Counted from the first letter of the stretch, positions 58,401-62,254 are shown. The stretch is DNA of 64,000 nucleotides from Prostheceraeus crozeri (GCA_907163375.1 CAJQUW010009052.1:62001-126000), one strand, 5' to 3'. Numbers and translations are program-made. The notes: generated from the letters alone by a model not told the origin.

Positions 58401-59526
58401 TACCTGACTATTTGCAGATTCATTATTTTGTACAGTAGGCTTTATCTTAGCTTATTTGATATAGTAGTTAACTGAGATTCCTAGAGGCAGGATGATTTTC
58501 ATTAAATTTAAACACACGCTTCAATGATAGGTGGTGCATTGAACGAGTCATAATTGATTGATGCTCTTGATTGCGATGGCACATAAAAATCTAATGGTTT
58601 TGGCTTGTGATGCATCAGAAGTACGAAAGATGGCTATAGCTGACGGCGTTTGACTTTCAAGAGCCTGATAACGACTCAAACATTTTGCAAAAATTGCCAT
58701 TCGTCGGAATAGAACCGTCCATGATTGTTTCTTTTTCATGACGGCAGCCACTAACCTATGAAGCAGCACACATGCTGCCGATGTTCTGATATGTCATCAA
58801 ATTGAAAATTCCAACCTAGGCCAGAGATCTGCTAGTCAAGCATAATATCGAATGCATGAATTTGGTACAAGTACAATATTAAAGTAAGAGATATCATCTT
58901 GCAAGCAAGATTACTGAAATCACAGTAATGAGATGTCTTTCGCTCACCTGGTCACTTTGAAAACACGCAGAAGACGCGCACAGCGAAGCACAGAGACGCC
59001 CAGAGGCGGGAGGACATTGGTATGTTTGAGAATTACTTCAATAACGGAGAAAATGACAACGATGAAGTCGAAGATGTTGAAGAGGAAGTCGAAGTAGGTA
59101 CGGATACCCAAACTGTACATTTTGATAAACATCTCGATGGCGAAAAAACACAGGAAGACGTTATTGGCGATATCTGAATGGAAAGTAAGCAAAATAAATG
59201 TGAGGGTAAGTTATCGTATAAATGCAAAATCTTACCTTGGAATTTGTCGAGCCACTCGGGCTGCTTGTAATACTCTGAAGTAAGGACTAAAGTGTTAAGC
59301 AAGACGAGAATTATAACAGCCCAGTAAAAGCCCTGAGACTTCACCAAGCGTCGGCACCAGCGACGGCCGCGTCGGTTCATCTTTCTCATTCTTCGACTTC
59401 GCTTACGCCACCACGACATGTGACCCTCTGTGGCAGGAGCGGTTGCCACTCCTTCCCCCAATTCTCCGGTGTCCATTGTCCCAGACTCCACTGAATCCAT
59501 CTGGGAGAAGCCTCCGGGAACTGGCT
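436..59526 (-). CDS. Cav1: Voltage-gated calcium channel alpha-1 subunit, L-type (Cav1), partial, 15 exons seen
   Basis: Pore-forming subunit of a high-voltage-activated L-type calcium channel in the plasma membrane. Depolarisation moves the S4 sensors and opens a Ca2+ pore for excitation-contraction and excitation-transcription coupling. The window covers the end of the I-II linker through IVS1, spliced from the minus strand: 13 constitutive exons plus two alternative ones, 2408 nt with one alternative. Every junction has GT-AG ends and matching phase. Diagnostic segments are the II pore TGEDW and III pore TFEGWP (two of the four selectivity glutamates), Arg/Lys-repeat S4 helices in II and III, AEDPV after IIIS1, and [13 protein letters not shown] in IIIS5. 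IIIS6 [11 protein letters not shown] and the linker [15 protein letters not shown] also fit. The short II-III linker and IIIS1-S6 wording exclude Cav2 and Cav3. Domain I and IVS2 to the C-terminus are outside. Introns are either tiny (62-81 nt, five of them) or 1.1-16.7 kb. Confidence 0.97.
1391..1432. repeat. (AT)21 microsatellite
   Basis: Twenty-one uninterrupted AT dinucleotides. The tract is likely variable in length between individuals and may have slipped in assembly. Confidence 0.95.
3472..3837 (-). other. Unidentified 121-codon open frame with one membrane segment
   Basis: The frame encodes a Ser/Thr/His-rich N-terminal part with two Cys and possible N-glycosylation sites (NVSNYTC). 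One strong hydrophobic segment follows ([20 protein letters not shown]), then a basic stop-transfer run ([10 protein letters not shown]) and a polar tail. This is the layout of a small type I membrane protein with an outside N-terminus, but no signal peptide is evident at the first Met. It could be an exon of a nested gene on the same strand as Cav1, or chance. A short stretch repeats in the same frame at about 2650-2690 (see findings). I do not recognise the family. Confidence 0.25.
7267..7951. mobile_element. Possible decayed hAT-type element
   Basis: The left end, starting GGGATTAGCAACCTAAACC, and the reverse complement of the right end, GGGTCGGCAACCTCAAGCC, agree at GCAACCT.AA.CC and continue with a similar GCCC.CGCG. 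Ends of the form (CA)GGG.(T/C)GGCAACCT are common in hAT elements. I could not find an 8-bp target duplication and the interior has no transposase frame, so this is a weak call. Confidence 0.3.
7627..7738. repeat. 56-bp tandem duplication, two copies
   Basis: Two adjacent copies of about 56 bp start CAATACATTATTGCAAGT and end AAAAGGCAGAGAA. They differ at only two or three positions, so the duplication is recent. Confidence 0.85.
8112..8314 (-). mobile_element. tRNA-derived SINE, family A, intact copy with target duplication
   Basis: Read on the minus strand it starts GGTCTCCGTGGTCCAGTG (tRNA A-box-like), has GGTCGAACCCC as B box, then a core GTCAGGAAGGCCATCCGG, and ends in a CATTCATTCATTTATG tail. 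It is flanked by the 10-bp direct repeat CACTAATATC (8102-8111 and 8315-8324), which proves a complete insertion. RNA polymerase III would start at the tRNA-like head. Confidence 0.85.
9524..9670 (+). mobile_element. tRNA-derived SINE, family A, internally deleted copy
   Basis: The head GTGGTCTCCGTGCCACGATG and GACCTAGCGATCTT match the family A head. A degenerate B box GGGCTCGAAG follows, and then TATCACAAC.CTCC, shared with the copy at 8112-8314, after a deletion of the middle core. The tail is GCATTTTATTGTT. The 9-bp direct repeat CAATATCAT lies at 9515-9523 and 9671-9679. Confidence 0.8.
10950..11312 (-). other. Unidentified 120-codon open frame
   Basis: The frame encodes an Ile/Leu-rich product without a domain I can name. 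It ends at a stop and begins at an in-frame Met, with no splice sites that would tie it to Cav1. It could be the remnant of a retroelement frame or chance in AT-rich DNA. Confidence 0.15.
11515..11740 (+). mobile_element. Possible tRNA-related SINE
   Basis: A GC-rich island in AT-rich intron. It starts GTGGTAGGACAGCACAGTTG followed by GTTAAAGG, which resembles a tRNA A box, and has GGGTCAAGAGTCTGAGTC where a B box would sit. It continues with a conserved-looking GC-rich body to about GGGTGGGGGTAGCGATG. No target duplication was found. It is not a functional tRNA: no cloverleaf of 70-90 nt can be drawn. Confidence 0.4.
11990..13150 (+). mobile_element. Non-LTR retrotransposon (LINE) fragment, reverse transcriptase C-terminal half
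   Basis: The first open part reads [20 protein letters not shown], the palm motif of LINE reverse transcriptases. [14 protein letters not shown] follows at the catalytic box position (the family has YADDLV), then [16 protein letters not shown]. Further on, in other frames, come a Cys/His zinc-binding segment ([21 protein letters not shown]), FCYLGDRLGNSRG and [13 protein letters not shown] of the thumb. A C-terminal [15 protein letters not shown] closes it. Several frameshifts and stops, and TNDD-type loss of the catalytic box, show it is dead. Confidence 0.85.
13660..13737 (+). repeat. Retroelement 3' tail with TTTTGAC repeats
   Basis: The segment ends GGAAATAAACATTTTTGACT followed by two more TTTTGACTT units. 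An AATAAA-like signal followed by a short tandem repeat is the usual 3' end of a LINE or its SINE partner. The body upstream is not recognisable. Confidence 0.5.
14284..14972 (+). mobile_element. Compact hAT transposon derivative with intact ends and 8-bp target duplication
   Basis: It is flanked by the 8-bp direct repeat GTTATGAG (14276-14283 and 14973-14980). The ends are inverted: TAGGGCAGTTTTTTTG on the left, the reverse complement of CAAAAAAACTGCCCTA on the right, each followed by GTCAAAATTTTGTC-like repeats. Inside, one frame (14392-14652) encodes an 86-residue helical segment ([20 protein letters not shown]). A second (14772-14860) encodes [19 protein letters not shown] then [10 protein letters not shown], the hAT C-terminal dimerisation region. 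The catalytic core is missing, so this is an internally deleted, non-autonomous copy. Confidence 0.9.
15507..15700 (+). mobile_element. C-terminal fragment of a reverse-transcriptase element
   Basis: The frame encodes [20 protein letters not shown] then [20 protein letters not shown] and ends near [14 protein letters not shown]. From memory, a segment of the form KY..LA.QY.F.P...ETSG.WG......L..LG.R....TG...AI.RGN closes a class of reverse-transcriptase frames that is abundant in marine invertebrates. The class is uncertain and there is no complete element. The rest of the open frame downstream is low-complexity and hydrophobic and is probably non-coding. Confidence 0.5.
15984..16185 (-). CDS. 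Cav1: Cav1 exon: IIIS6 and III-IV linker
   Basis: This 202-nt exon has acceptor TTTTACAG and donor GTGAGA, and ends in phase 0. It encodes [20 protein letters not shown] and IIIS6 ([20 protein letters not shown]). The start of the III-IV linker follows ([20 protein letters not shown] then LDKNQ). The tyrosine of IIIS6 that takes part in dihydropyridine binding is present. One of the paired Met residues of vertebrate AFFMMN is Val, as also in insect Cav1 as I recall. An intron of 15.4 kb follows. Confidence 0.97.
16252..16380 (-). CDS. Cav1: Cav1 exon: domain III pore loop
   Basis: This 129-nt exon has acceptor AATTCATTCAG and donor GTGAGT. It completes an Arg codon and ends in phase 2. It encodes an acidic turret ([20 protein letters not shown]), the pore helix [13 protein letters not shown] and TFEGWPG, whose Glu is the domain III member of the selectivity ring. 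Most L-type channels have FTVSTFEGWP, so [10 protein letters not shown] is a mild variant. The following intron is 66 nt. Confidence 0.96.
16445..16605 (-). CDS. Cav1: Cav1 exon: III S4-S5 linker and IIIS5
   Basis: This 161-nt exon has acceptor TTTTTTTCAG and donor GTATGT, phase 0 to phase 2. It encodes [20 protein letters not shown], then [19 protein letters not shown] (IIIS5) and the start of the pore turret. In vertebrate Cav1 the segment reads VTTLLQFMFA. Here it reads [10 protein letters not shown], so the first Thr is kept, the second Thr is Phe and the Gln is Met. That Gln is one of the key dihydropyridine-sensing residues. The next intron is only 64 nt. Confidence 0.96.
16606..19791. 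other. 3.2-kb Cav1 intron between IIIS4 and IIIS5 exons
   Basis: AT-rich. I see nothing assignable: no transposon ends, no further channel exon, and only short open frames on either strand (the longest is 101 codons at 19130-19435, plus strand, with no recognisable domain). Confidence 0.7.
19792..19879 (-). CDS. Cav1: Cav1 exon: IIIS4 voltage sensor
   Basis: This 88-nt exon has acceptor TTCTCTTGTAG and donor GTAATT, phase 2 to phase 0. It encodes [20 protein letters not shown] followed by AINRAKGLK. Lys/Arg at each third position form the domain III gating charges. [33 protein letters not shown] sequence is virtually diagnostic of L-type channels. The first base completes a Lys codon after exon A or a Gln codon after exon B. 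Confidence 0.97.
19880..21823. other. 1.9-kb Cav1 intron between alternative exon B and the IIIS4 exon
   Basis: It contains one foldback MITE (20619-20769). The rest is AT-rich without recognisable features. Control elements for the choice between the 107-nt exons could lie here, but I cannot identify any by eye. Confidence 0.7.
20619..20769. mobile_element. 151-bp MITE with 43-bp terminal inverted repeats
   Basis: The left arm (20619-20661) begins CAAGTAAAAGTATGCTCTCC. The right arm (20727-20769) is its reverse complement with two mismatches in 43. The 65-bp middle contains GACGTTTCGGGTCCTGACCC. There is no coding capacity. The target duplication is not clear (at most 2-3 bp), so the superfamily is left open. 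Confidence 0.85.
21824..21930 (-). CDS. Cav1: Cav1 alternative exon B: IIIS2-S3 loop and IIIS3
   Basis: This 107-nt exon has acceptor GTTGTGTTTCAG and donor GTAAGT, phase 0 to phase 2. It encodes [20 protein letters not shown] followed by [16 protein letters not shown]. It is closer to the usual animal sequence ([20 protein letters not shown]) than exon A and is about 50% identical to it (18 of 36 residues by eye). It lies 11.2 kb downstream of exon A and 1.9 kb before the IIIS4 exon. It ends in CA, giving Gln at the junction. Its GC content is well above the surrounding intron. It is open only in the channel frame and both splice sites are strong, so I judge it used rather than a relic. Confidence 0.93.
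25270..25731 (+). other. Unidentified 153-codon open frame
   Basis: It is the longest plus-strand open frame of the window apart from transposon debris. The first half is rich in Pro, Ser, Thr and Ile ([20 protein letters not shown]). The second is charged, with a [11 protein letters not shown] pair of Cys and [20 protein letters not shown]. The antisense frames are also open over parts. No domain, signal peptide or splice pattern is recognisable. It may be an old mobile-element frame, an exon of an unknown gene, or chance. Confidence 0.2.
26600..27290 (-). mobile_element. LINE reverse-transcriptase C-terminal fragment
   Basis: Read on the minus strand, the first part gives [20 protein letters not shown] then [19 protein letters not shown]. 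This is the end of the palm and start of the thumb of a LINE reverse transcriptase (family pattern: KTE.M......LK..V......V..F.YLGG.IT.DG). Further on come a degenerate basic stretch and [20 protein letters not shown], the common C-terminal R..F.DR..WR. Several frameshifts and stops separate these pieces. Confidence 0.7.
27593..27795. mobile_element. 203-bp foldback (hairpin) element
   Basis: Two arms of roughly 85-90 bp, joined by a short spacer around 27694, are reverse complements of each other with about 15% mismatches. Outer ends are CAAATGTTGATG and its inverse. The best stretch is CAAGATAAAGTAAAACAAATA. There is no coding capacity. This is the form of a MITE or foldback transposon. Confidence 0.85.
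29559..30135. repeat. Two 45-bp direct repeats flanking a 490-bp insertion-like segment
   Basis: The repeat CGTGAAGTATATCAT(T/G)AAA followed by (T)CCGTCATG and TTGATTCATTTT occurs at 29559-29602 and again at 30091-30135. The sequence between (about 29610-30085) is less AT-rich than its surroundings. It starts with CTTGGTGCCACAGTTGGTTA, which resembles a tRNA A box, so it may be a SINE or other insertion within a duplicated target. Confidence 0.6.
31465..31600 (+). mobile_element. SINE family B, 3' part
   Basis: It shares the 3' block (GAGTGAGAGTGGGATAAGTA then AAACCTCAGCCACATGGAAG) with the copies at 35120-35330 and 56990-57150. The tRNA-like head is missing or unrecognisable. Confidence 0.55.
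33167..33273 (-). CDS. Cav1: Cav1 alternative exon A: IIIS2-S3 loop and IIIS3
   Basis: This 107-nt exon runs from phase 0 to phase 2, with acceptor CTTTGCAG and donor GTGAGT. It encodes [20 protein letters not shown] followed by [16 protein letters not shown]. The core HKG.FCR..FN.LDL is the conserved IIIS2-S3 loop and IIIS3 of L-type channels. Exon B at 21824-21930 has the same length, phases and core, so only one of the two can be used in a functional message. Exon A departs more from the common pattern (SLSYG instead of M.AYG; two Cys in the loop) and ends in AA, giving Lys at the junction with the IIIS4 exon. Confidence 0.93.
33355..33414 (-). CDS. Cav1: Cav1 exon: IIIS2
   Basis: This 60-nt exon of exactly 20 codons, phase 0 to phase 0, encodes [20 protein letters not shown], the IIIS2 helix. 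Its acceptor is CACCTG-free ...CCACAG and its donor GTAAGT. In mammalian CACNA1C the two exclusive IIIS2 exons (21 and 22) have, as I recall, this same 60-nt length and phase. I saw only one copy in this window. The next exon is 81 nt away. Confidence 0.95.
33477..33606 (-). CDS. Cav1: Cav1 exon: IIIS1
   Basis: This 130-nt exon has acceptor GCCTTGTAG and donor GTGAGA, and ends in phase 0. It encodes [20 protein letters not shown], the rest of IIIS1 ([15 protein letters not shown]) and the S1-S2 loop [14 protein letters not shown] after IIIS1 is nearly invariant in high-voltage-activated calcium channels, and FRN(R/K) with the following VLNYFD is L-type. It is separated from the next exon by only 62 nt. 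Confidence 0.96.
33607..34727. other. 1.1-kb Cav1 intron between II-III linker and IIIS1 exons
   Basis: AT-rich and without recognisable repeats. Two short plus-strand open frames (34076-34339 and 34522-34713) have no recognisable domain. Confidence 0.7.
34728..34929 (-). CDS. Cav1: Cav1 exon: acidic second half of II-III linker
   Basis: This 202-nt exon runs from phase 1 to phase 2, with acceptor TCGTTTACAG and donor GTAAGC. It encodes [20 protein letters not shown], a run of about nine Glu, then [20 protein letters not shown]. The segment [19 protein letters not shown] leads into domain III. The motif RPRR(M/P)SELH...[12 protein letters not shown] is a hallmark of L-type channels in both vertebrates and invertebrates. 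The Glu run is coded by mixed GAA and GAG, so it is not a pure triplet repeat at DNA level. Confidence 0.96.
35120..35330 (+). mobile_element. tRNA-derived SINE, family B
   Basis: The head CACTGTGGAGTAGTCGCTCT resembles an A box, and GGTTCAAACCTTGGTCGGGC contains the B box GGTTCAAACC. The 3' half, with AATGAGAATGGGATGAATAA and CTCGGCCATATGGAAGAGAG, is shared with 31465-31600 and 56990-57150. The tail is ATTTATCTATTTATTTAATT. No clear target duplication was seen. Confidence 0.7.
36119..36440. mobile_element. 322-bp Charlie-like hAT non-autonomous element
   Basis: It is flanked by the perfect 8-bp direct repeat CTTTAACC (36111-36118 and 36441-36448). The left end is CAGCGGTACCCAACCCGTGG. The right end read inverted is CAGGGGTGCCCAACCTTTTG. 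CAG.GGT.CCCAACC is typical of Charlie-group hAT ends. No transposase remains. A 144-codon open frame across it is incidental. Confidence 0.9.
38057..38110. repeat. 54-bp near-perfect palindrome
   Basis: Two 27-nt arms are centred on the GTAC at 38082-38085, with a single mismatch between arms. The outer arm is CAAGGAGGTCTAGATATC. There is no spacer, so the DNA could extrude as a cruciform and is prone to deletion in cloning. It sits at the left edge of the inverted-repeat complex. Confidence 0.9.
38115..38230. repeat. Perfect 30-bp inverted repeat with 56-bp spacer
   Basis: The arms are 38115-38144 (starting CAGGTGTTATATATCTAGGA) and 38201-38230 (its exact reverse complement). The right arm overlaps the start of the long inverted arm at 38204-38429. 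The spacer holds CCATGGATATCTA and AGTAAGGGGATG, which recur inverted at 46670-46696. Confidence 0.9.
39195..39470 (+). mobile_element. C-terminal fragment of a reverse-transcriptase element
   Basis: One frame contains [20 protein letters not shown], then [20 protein letters not shown] and a following RHN, SEVC and D.RIEP. The spaced pattern LRY.WP...CVCG....NH...C..GGF...RHN.......SEVC.D...EP is, from memory, the C-terminal zinc-type segment of a reverse-transcriptase family common in marine invertebrates. The class (non-LTR or other) is not decided; it is a fossil. Confidence 0.55.
40661..40728 (+). repeat. LINE/SINE-type 3' tail
   Basis: The segment TGCGCTCTGAGCCAGCTCGG followed by GGAGAGAGCTTTACAAATAT and ACGATTTATTATTATT has the form of the GC-hairpin and (TTA)n tail that closes CR1/L2-like LINEs and their SINEs. 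The body upstream is not identifiable. Confidence 0.55.
41571..41636. repeat. Short TTTGAGGA-type simple repeats
   Basis: Five irregular copies of (A)TTTGAGGA(G/A) in about 65 bp, two of them followed by GTAAT. Confidence 0.7.
43988..44066. repeat. Hairpin with 28-bp arms and GC-rich loop
   Basis: The left arm, ATATTACCTTTCAAACAGCC and TAGATCGTC, pairs with the right arm (GACGATTTAGGCTGTCATGAAAGG...), with a few mismatches. The loop GGCGGTCTGGCGCTACGCGC is very GC-rich for this region. It lies 11 bp from the next inverted repeat at 44077. Confidence 0.75.
44345..44906 (-). mobile_element. LINE fragment: reverse-transcriptase thumb and 3' tail
   Basis: On the minus strand, [20 protein letters not shown] begins the thumb region (family pattern: K.IVLP..L.GC). 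ILDNFQ-like [20 protein letters not shown] follows, then [19 protein letters not shown]. It ends in AATAAAG followed by ATATTATTATAATAAT, the CR1/Jockey-like poly(A)-signal plus short-repeat tail. It is 5'-truncated, as is usual for LINE copies. Confidence 0.75.
46048..46206. repeat. AT-only low-complexity tract
   Basis: About 150 bp almost wholly of TATTA/TAATA/TATAT motifs, including TATATTATATTATTATAACA. Likely unstable; no other feature. Confidence 0.85.
51636..51959 (-). CDS. Cav1: Cav1 exon: end of IIS6 and first half of II-III linker
   Basis: This 324-nt exon runs from phase 1 to phase 1, with acceptor ATACAACAG and donor GTGAGT. It encodes [20 protein letters not shown], the end of IIS6, which lines the inner gate. 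A charged linker follows: Gln/Glu/Lys-rich ([15 protein letters not shown]), then Ser/Asn/Asp-rich. The linker resembles no vertebrate skeletal-muscle coupling segment that I can see. An alternative GTAGTT 18 nt downstream would end in the wrong phase for the next exon, so GTGAGT is taken. The following intron, 16.7 kb, is the longest in the window. Confidence 0.95.
51960..53506. other. 1.5-kb Cav1 intron within IIS6
   Basis: AT-rich, with short unassigned frames only. I see no repeat or further exon. Confidence 0.7.
53507..53627 (-). CDS. Cav1: Cav1 exon: domain II selectivity filter and first part of IIS6
   Basis: This 121-nt exon runs from phase 0 to phase 1. It encodes [20 protein letters not shown], whose Glu in TGEDW is the domain II member of the EEEE selectivity ring. 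[18 protein letters not shown] follows as the start of IIS6. The acceptor is CTCTTACAG. The donor reads GTATCC, weaker than its neighbours. It is chosen because it is the only GT that leaves a lone T to join AT of the next exon as Tyr, restoring the conserved [20 protein letters not shown]. Read-through would give a stop about 11 codons later. Confidence 0.95.
53628..56358. other. 2.7-kb Cav1 intron within the domain II pore loop
   Basis: Half of it is a mariner insertion (53810-55172). The remaining 1.2 kb (55175-56358) is AT-rich without recognisable features. Confidence 0.75.
53810..55172 (+). mobile_element. Mariner (Tc1/mariner) transposon, full length but broken
   Basis: Its 29-bp terminal inverted repeats, CGTGGTGACGTCAATAAGTC and CGTAGACTC, match with one mismatch and are flanked by TA on both sides (53808-53809 and 55173-55174). 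The length of 1363 bp is typical of mariner. Transposase traces on the plus strand include [19 protein letters not shown] in the N-terminal helix-turn-helix part. Later come [20 protein letters not shown] (third catalytic Asp of the D,D34D set) and the terminal HLKKPLR. The longest remaining frame is 54712-54987; stops and frameshifts upstream show it is inactive. Confidence 0.93.
56359..56566 (-). CDS. Cav1: Cav1 exon: II S4-S5 linker, IIS5 and start of pore loop
   Basis: This 208-nt exon has acceptor TTCTTTTCAG and donor GTGAGT. It starts by completing an Arg codon and ends in phase 0. It encodes [20 protein letters not shown] (S4-S5 linker), then IIS5 ([20 protein letters not shown]), GGRFNF, an extracellular turret rich in Lys/Asp/Ser, and [10 protein letters not shown], the first pore helix. 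This matches the invariant Cav GMQLFGG.FNF pattern. The exon stops just before the selectivity residues, which sit on the next exon 2.7 kb away beyond a mariner insertion. Confidence 0.97.
56990..57150 (+). mobile_element. tRNA-derived SINE, family B
   Basis: The head GGCGCTGTGGCCTTGTGGTA followed by GAGTG gives a good A box (TGGCC..GTGG). GGATCAATTATTGGTCGGGT is a decayed B box. The 3' part (GCGAATGAATAAAACTTGGT then TACATGGAAAAAAG) matches 35120-35330. No clear target duplication was found. Confidence 0.7.
57975..58440 (+). mobile_element. Ty3/Gypsy LTR retrotransposon fossil, 3' end of pol
   Basis: Scattered matches to the last part of a Gypsy polyprotein: GKTPSE (end of the integrase region), [21 protein letters not shown], and a Ser/Thr/Pro-rich tail ending [14 protein letters not shown]. 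The RR..R.RR.PDYL close is common in this family. No flanking LTR could be established. It is a broken, 5'-truncated old copy with at least two breaks, on the strand opposite to Cav1. Confidence 0.6.
58948..59173 (-). CDS. Cav1: Cav1 exon: IIS2, IIS3 and IIS4 voltage sensor
   Basis: This 226-nt exon runs from phase 1 to phase 2. Its acceptor is TTCCATTCAG and its donor GTGAGC. It encodes IIS2 ([20 protein letters not shown]), IIS3 ([18 protein letters not shown]), and IIS4 ([17 protein letters not shown]). In IIS4 Arg/Lys occur at about every third residue, the gating-charge pattern. The motif SVLRC.RLLR.FKVTRYW is typical of Cav1 domain II. The terminal Arg codon is split by the intron and completed by the next exon. 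Confidence 0.97.
59236..59526 (-). CDS. Cav1: Cav1 exon: end of I-II linker and IIS1
   Basis: This 291-nt exon begins after a CTCTTTCAG acceptor in phase 2 and ends in phase 1 before GTAAGA. It encodes an acidic, Ser/Gly-rich end of the I-II linker ([15 protein letters not shown]...). A strongly basic run follows ([19 protein letters not shown]), which is the usual lead-in to domain II. Then comes IIS1 ([20 protein letters not shown]) and the short extracellular PEWLDKFQ. The internal Met at 59500 is not a start, because the frame is open back to the acceptor. The beta-subunit binding motif of the I-II linker is not in this exon and must lie upstream; I did not find it between here and 64000. 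The next intron is 62 nt. Confidence 0.96.
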
Positions 59527-59884
59527 CTGAAAGAGATTGAATTCAATATAGTATAACATGAATGTTTAGAAAGTGCATGATACAAATAGAAGAATACGTT
59601 TTCTAGTATGACATGAAACCGAGTGACGTGAGTCTCCACAGGAATTCGACGAAGAGTAAAGAAGGGCTAGATGCATATCGACAGGGAAAGCAGAAGTATC
59701 AACTTCATTCTATCAAAAAATAGCTGAATGGACAGACTCCGCAGTGAGGCCAAATAGTACACCGAAGGATTTGAGGCAAAAATCGAAGAGAAGATGACAA
59801 TAATGAGACAATGATTCTTTTGAGAAAGTGCAAAATTACTCCAATACACTTTCAAACTTTAAAGTGACTATAGCCATTTGGCTT

Positions 59885-60084
59885 CGATTATTTCGTAGGT
59901 TTACTCTGTTATCGTATTCTGCTATAAGAAAAGGCTTGCATTATCCCTGTATTCTGTAATTTGGCGGAGGTCTAACTACATTATCTTCGCATTCTGTTAT
60001 TTGGTAGGTCAATATTATCATTGAATTCTGTTATTTTACAGGTCTACATTATCTACTTATTCTGCTATTTCACAGGCCTAACAG
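59885..60084. repeat. Degenerate minisatellite, about 5-6 units of 34-40 bp
   Basis: The units share ATTATC, five variable bases, ATTCTG(T/C)TATTT, and (A)GGTCTA. The best copies lie between 59961 and 60075. Confidence 0.75.
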
Positions 60085-62117
60085 GCTGCGAATACAAATA
60101 AGAAACGTGACATTGATTGCAGTGATAAGCTGGACTCACAGAATCCATGTTTTTAGTTGAATTAAATTCGTATTTGTACTAAATATCATCGAAAAACAAC
60201 TTGACACAGAGACTACTATCTTTTCTCACAATTTCTTCATATAAAAATCTTTCAGACGCGATGTACAATAACAATATGTTCGTAGTTCAAATATTCTATT
60301 TACACATGAGTAACTGAAGTTAGTTAATTAATCGTGGCATTGCGCTCATACCACTCCTTTTATTGACGCAACAAAGAATTCAATAACATAGTCAGGAATA
60401 ATGAAACATACGTATAATGTTTAGATGCCGTCCATCTTGCATATCGGAACCACGCAAATAACGATTTCAGTCCACATAGGACAAAGGGAAGAACATTAGA
60501 CTCTCAAGGGGGAAGCAAGGACGCTTCTTTCCGCAAATATATGTAATTCTTTAATTTCTTATTCGAGTGATTCATTGTTGTTGATGGAAGGTCAACTATA
60601 TTATGCAGGGTGACCGCGCCAATCTCAGTGTCAATTTCCCGATTTTTCGCGGTCGAAGTTGCCGGTTGACTTGATGAAATTCCCTATTGAAACATAAATT
60701 CACTTCAATTAAGCGTAAGAAATACCAATAGAATCTATAAATGAGTTCATATTTCTTCCATCTATCCTTCCAAAAAAATCATCTGGAGGATATCATCAAA
60801 ACAATCACATGAAGAAACTCATTCATGTTAATGCCCCTTTCCTAGCATGATGTAAAACCATCACTGAAGTAACATTTTCACTTAACAAAATAGTAGTAAA
60901 CATAACAAAGTGCATCAAACTGTTGAAATAGTAATAATAATAATAAAGCCTCTCAAAATGCAAGTAATCACCGTCAAATTAATCAAAAATCCAATCAATC
61001 TTACGCATCTCATAAAAACAAACAATTGAAAACGTATGAGCAATGTGAGCCATGATAAATTGAGAGCGGAGTCGCGGTCACCTGTTCTATAATATAACAT
61101 TCAAAATCATTTTCTAGGCGCTTTACTGTTCACATTGGTACAGTTATTGTTGTATGATAGAAATCTCTGCAACAAGCTACCTGATCAAAATGATATATTC
61201 ATATTTCCCCGTATCATACACCCTTATCAAGACAATTAGCATTACATCATTTCTAGGAGCAAATACAATGAAGTTATGAAGACAAATTCACATGTATGTT
61301 GCCTCATCTTATATATTGCGTGGTGTATGTGATGATGAAGAAGCATTACATAATTTCGCATTCAAAAAAGATAATGGTGGCTTTTGTTTGCGTTAAAATC
61401 GACGAGTTTGAATCTGTCACGGTGGTAATTACAAAGTTACGTCAATATGAAGGTTCTTAAAAACACGATATCATGTCGCCAGGAGACTGCCAGTCAGTGT
61501 GTACATTAACAAGGCTGTGAAGGATTTCATAGGGATGGAAGAACTTCAGCAACCGAAAAACTCAGTGTATTTGTACGCTAAACATTTTCTTTCTTGACTA
61601 TAGCTAACACTTTGGGAAATACATGTGAAGTTGTTCTGACATGATTTCTCACGAGCTATTTGAAAATTTCACTAATGTCGCCGTCGTAACAAAACTCCTA
61701 TAATGACTACTGGCCGATTCATTAGTCAAAAGGACTATTTTCTCATCTTTGTATATTTTCCCCACGAAATGGGATGATGTAAAACTCCTAAATTAAAAAA
61801 ACATTCACTTATTTATTTTGCCTATCTCCGAGACTGAAACTGTGGCATTGTATTTGGTCTTCTGAACGTTTTGTTTGCGTGCTGAAAATGTCCTTGGAAA
61901 TCAACAGATGCGGAACCCCAGCCTTAGGTATGATAGGGTTGTATCCCGTGGTTGAATCAGAGTCCTTCTATGCCACAACCTCCCACGCCCCAGTTACAGT
62001 TGACTTTCGGTTCATAGATGTACTTGCAGCTTGAGCCGAACCGAGCAGACGGCAATGTGTGCTCGGCTCGGCTTGAAACAATTAGCCCAAGGCTGAGTTC
62101 AGCTTCATTTCTCTCAG

Positions 62118-62254
62118 CTGATTGGAGTCGCGGTTCCTCGCCTCGCCGTGGATTGAAATATCGTCATTGGAAATCGGCGGACAGGGCATCTGTACGGAAG
62201 TTATCACAGCGATCAATCTTAAGTATGAATATGTCAGCATCTTCGAAGCCTCAT
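62118..62254 (+). other. Candidate plus-strand exon of an unknown gene
   Basis: A strong acceptor (TTCATTTCTCTCAG) and a good donor (GTAAGG) bracket 137 nt, GC-rich against its surroundings. One frame is fully open: after two bases it reads DWSRGSSPRRGLKYRHWKSA, then DRASVRKLSQRSILSMNMSA and SSKPH. This is a Ser/Arg/Lys-rich stretch with kinase-type motifs (RKLS, RGSS). A second frame is open over most of its length. The sense is opposite to Cav1, so it would belong to a nested or interleaved gene. No family is recognised. Confidence 0.3.

Larger units (their letters stand above)
56567..58947. other. 2.4-kb Cav1 intron between IIS4 and IIS5 exons
   Basis: It contains a SINE family B copy (56990-57150), an AT-only tract near 57470-57530 and a Ty3/Gypsy fossil (57975-58440). 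The other parts are AT-rich; a 73-codon minus-strand frame at 58548-58769 has no recognisable domain. Confidence 0.75.
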
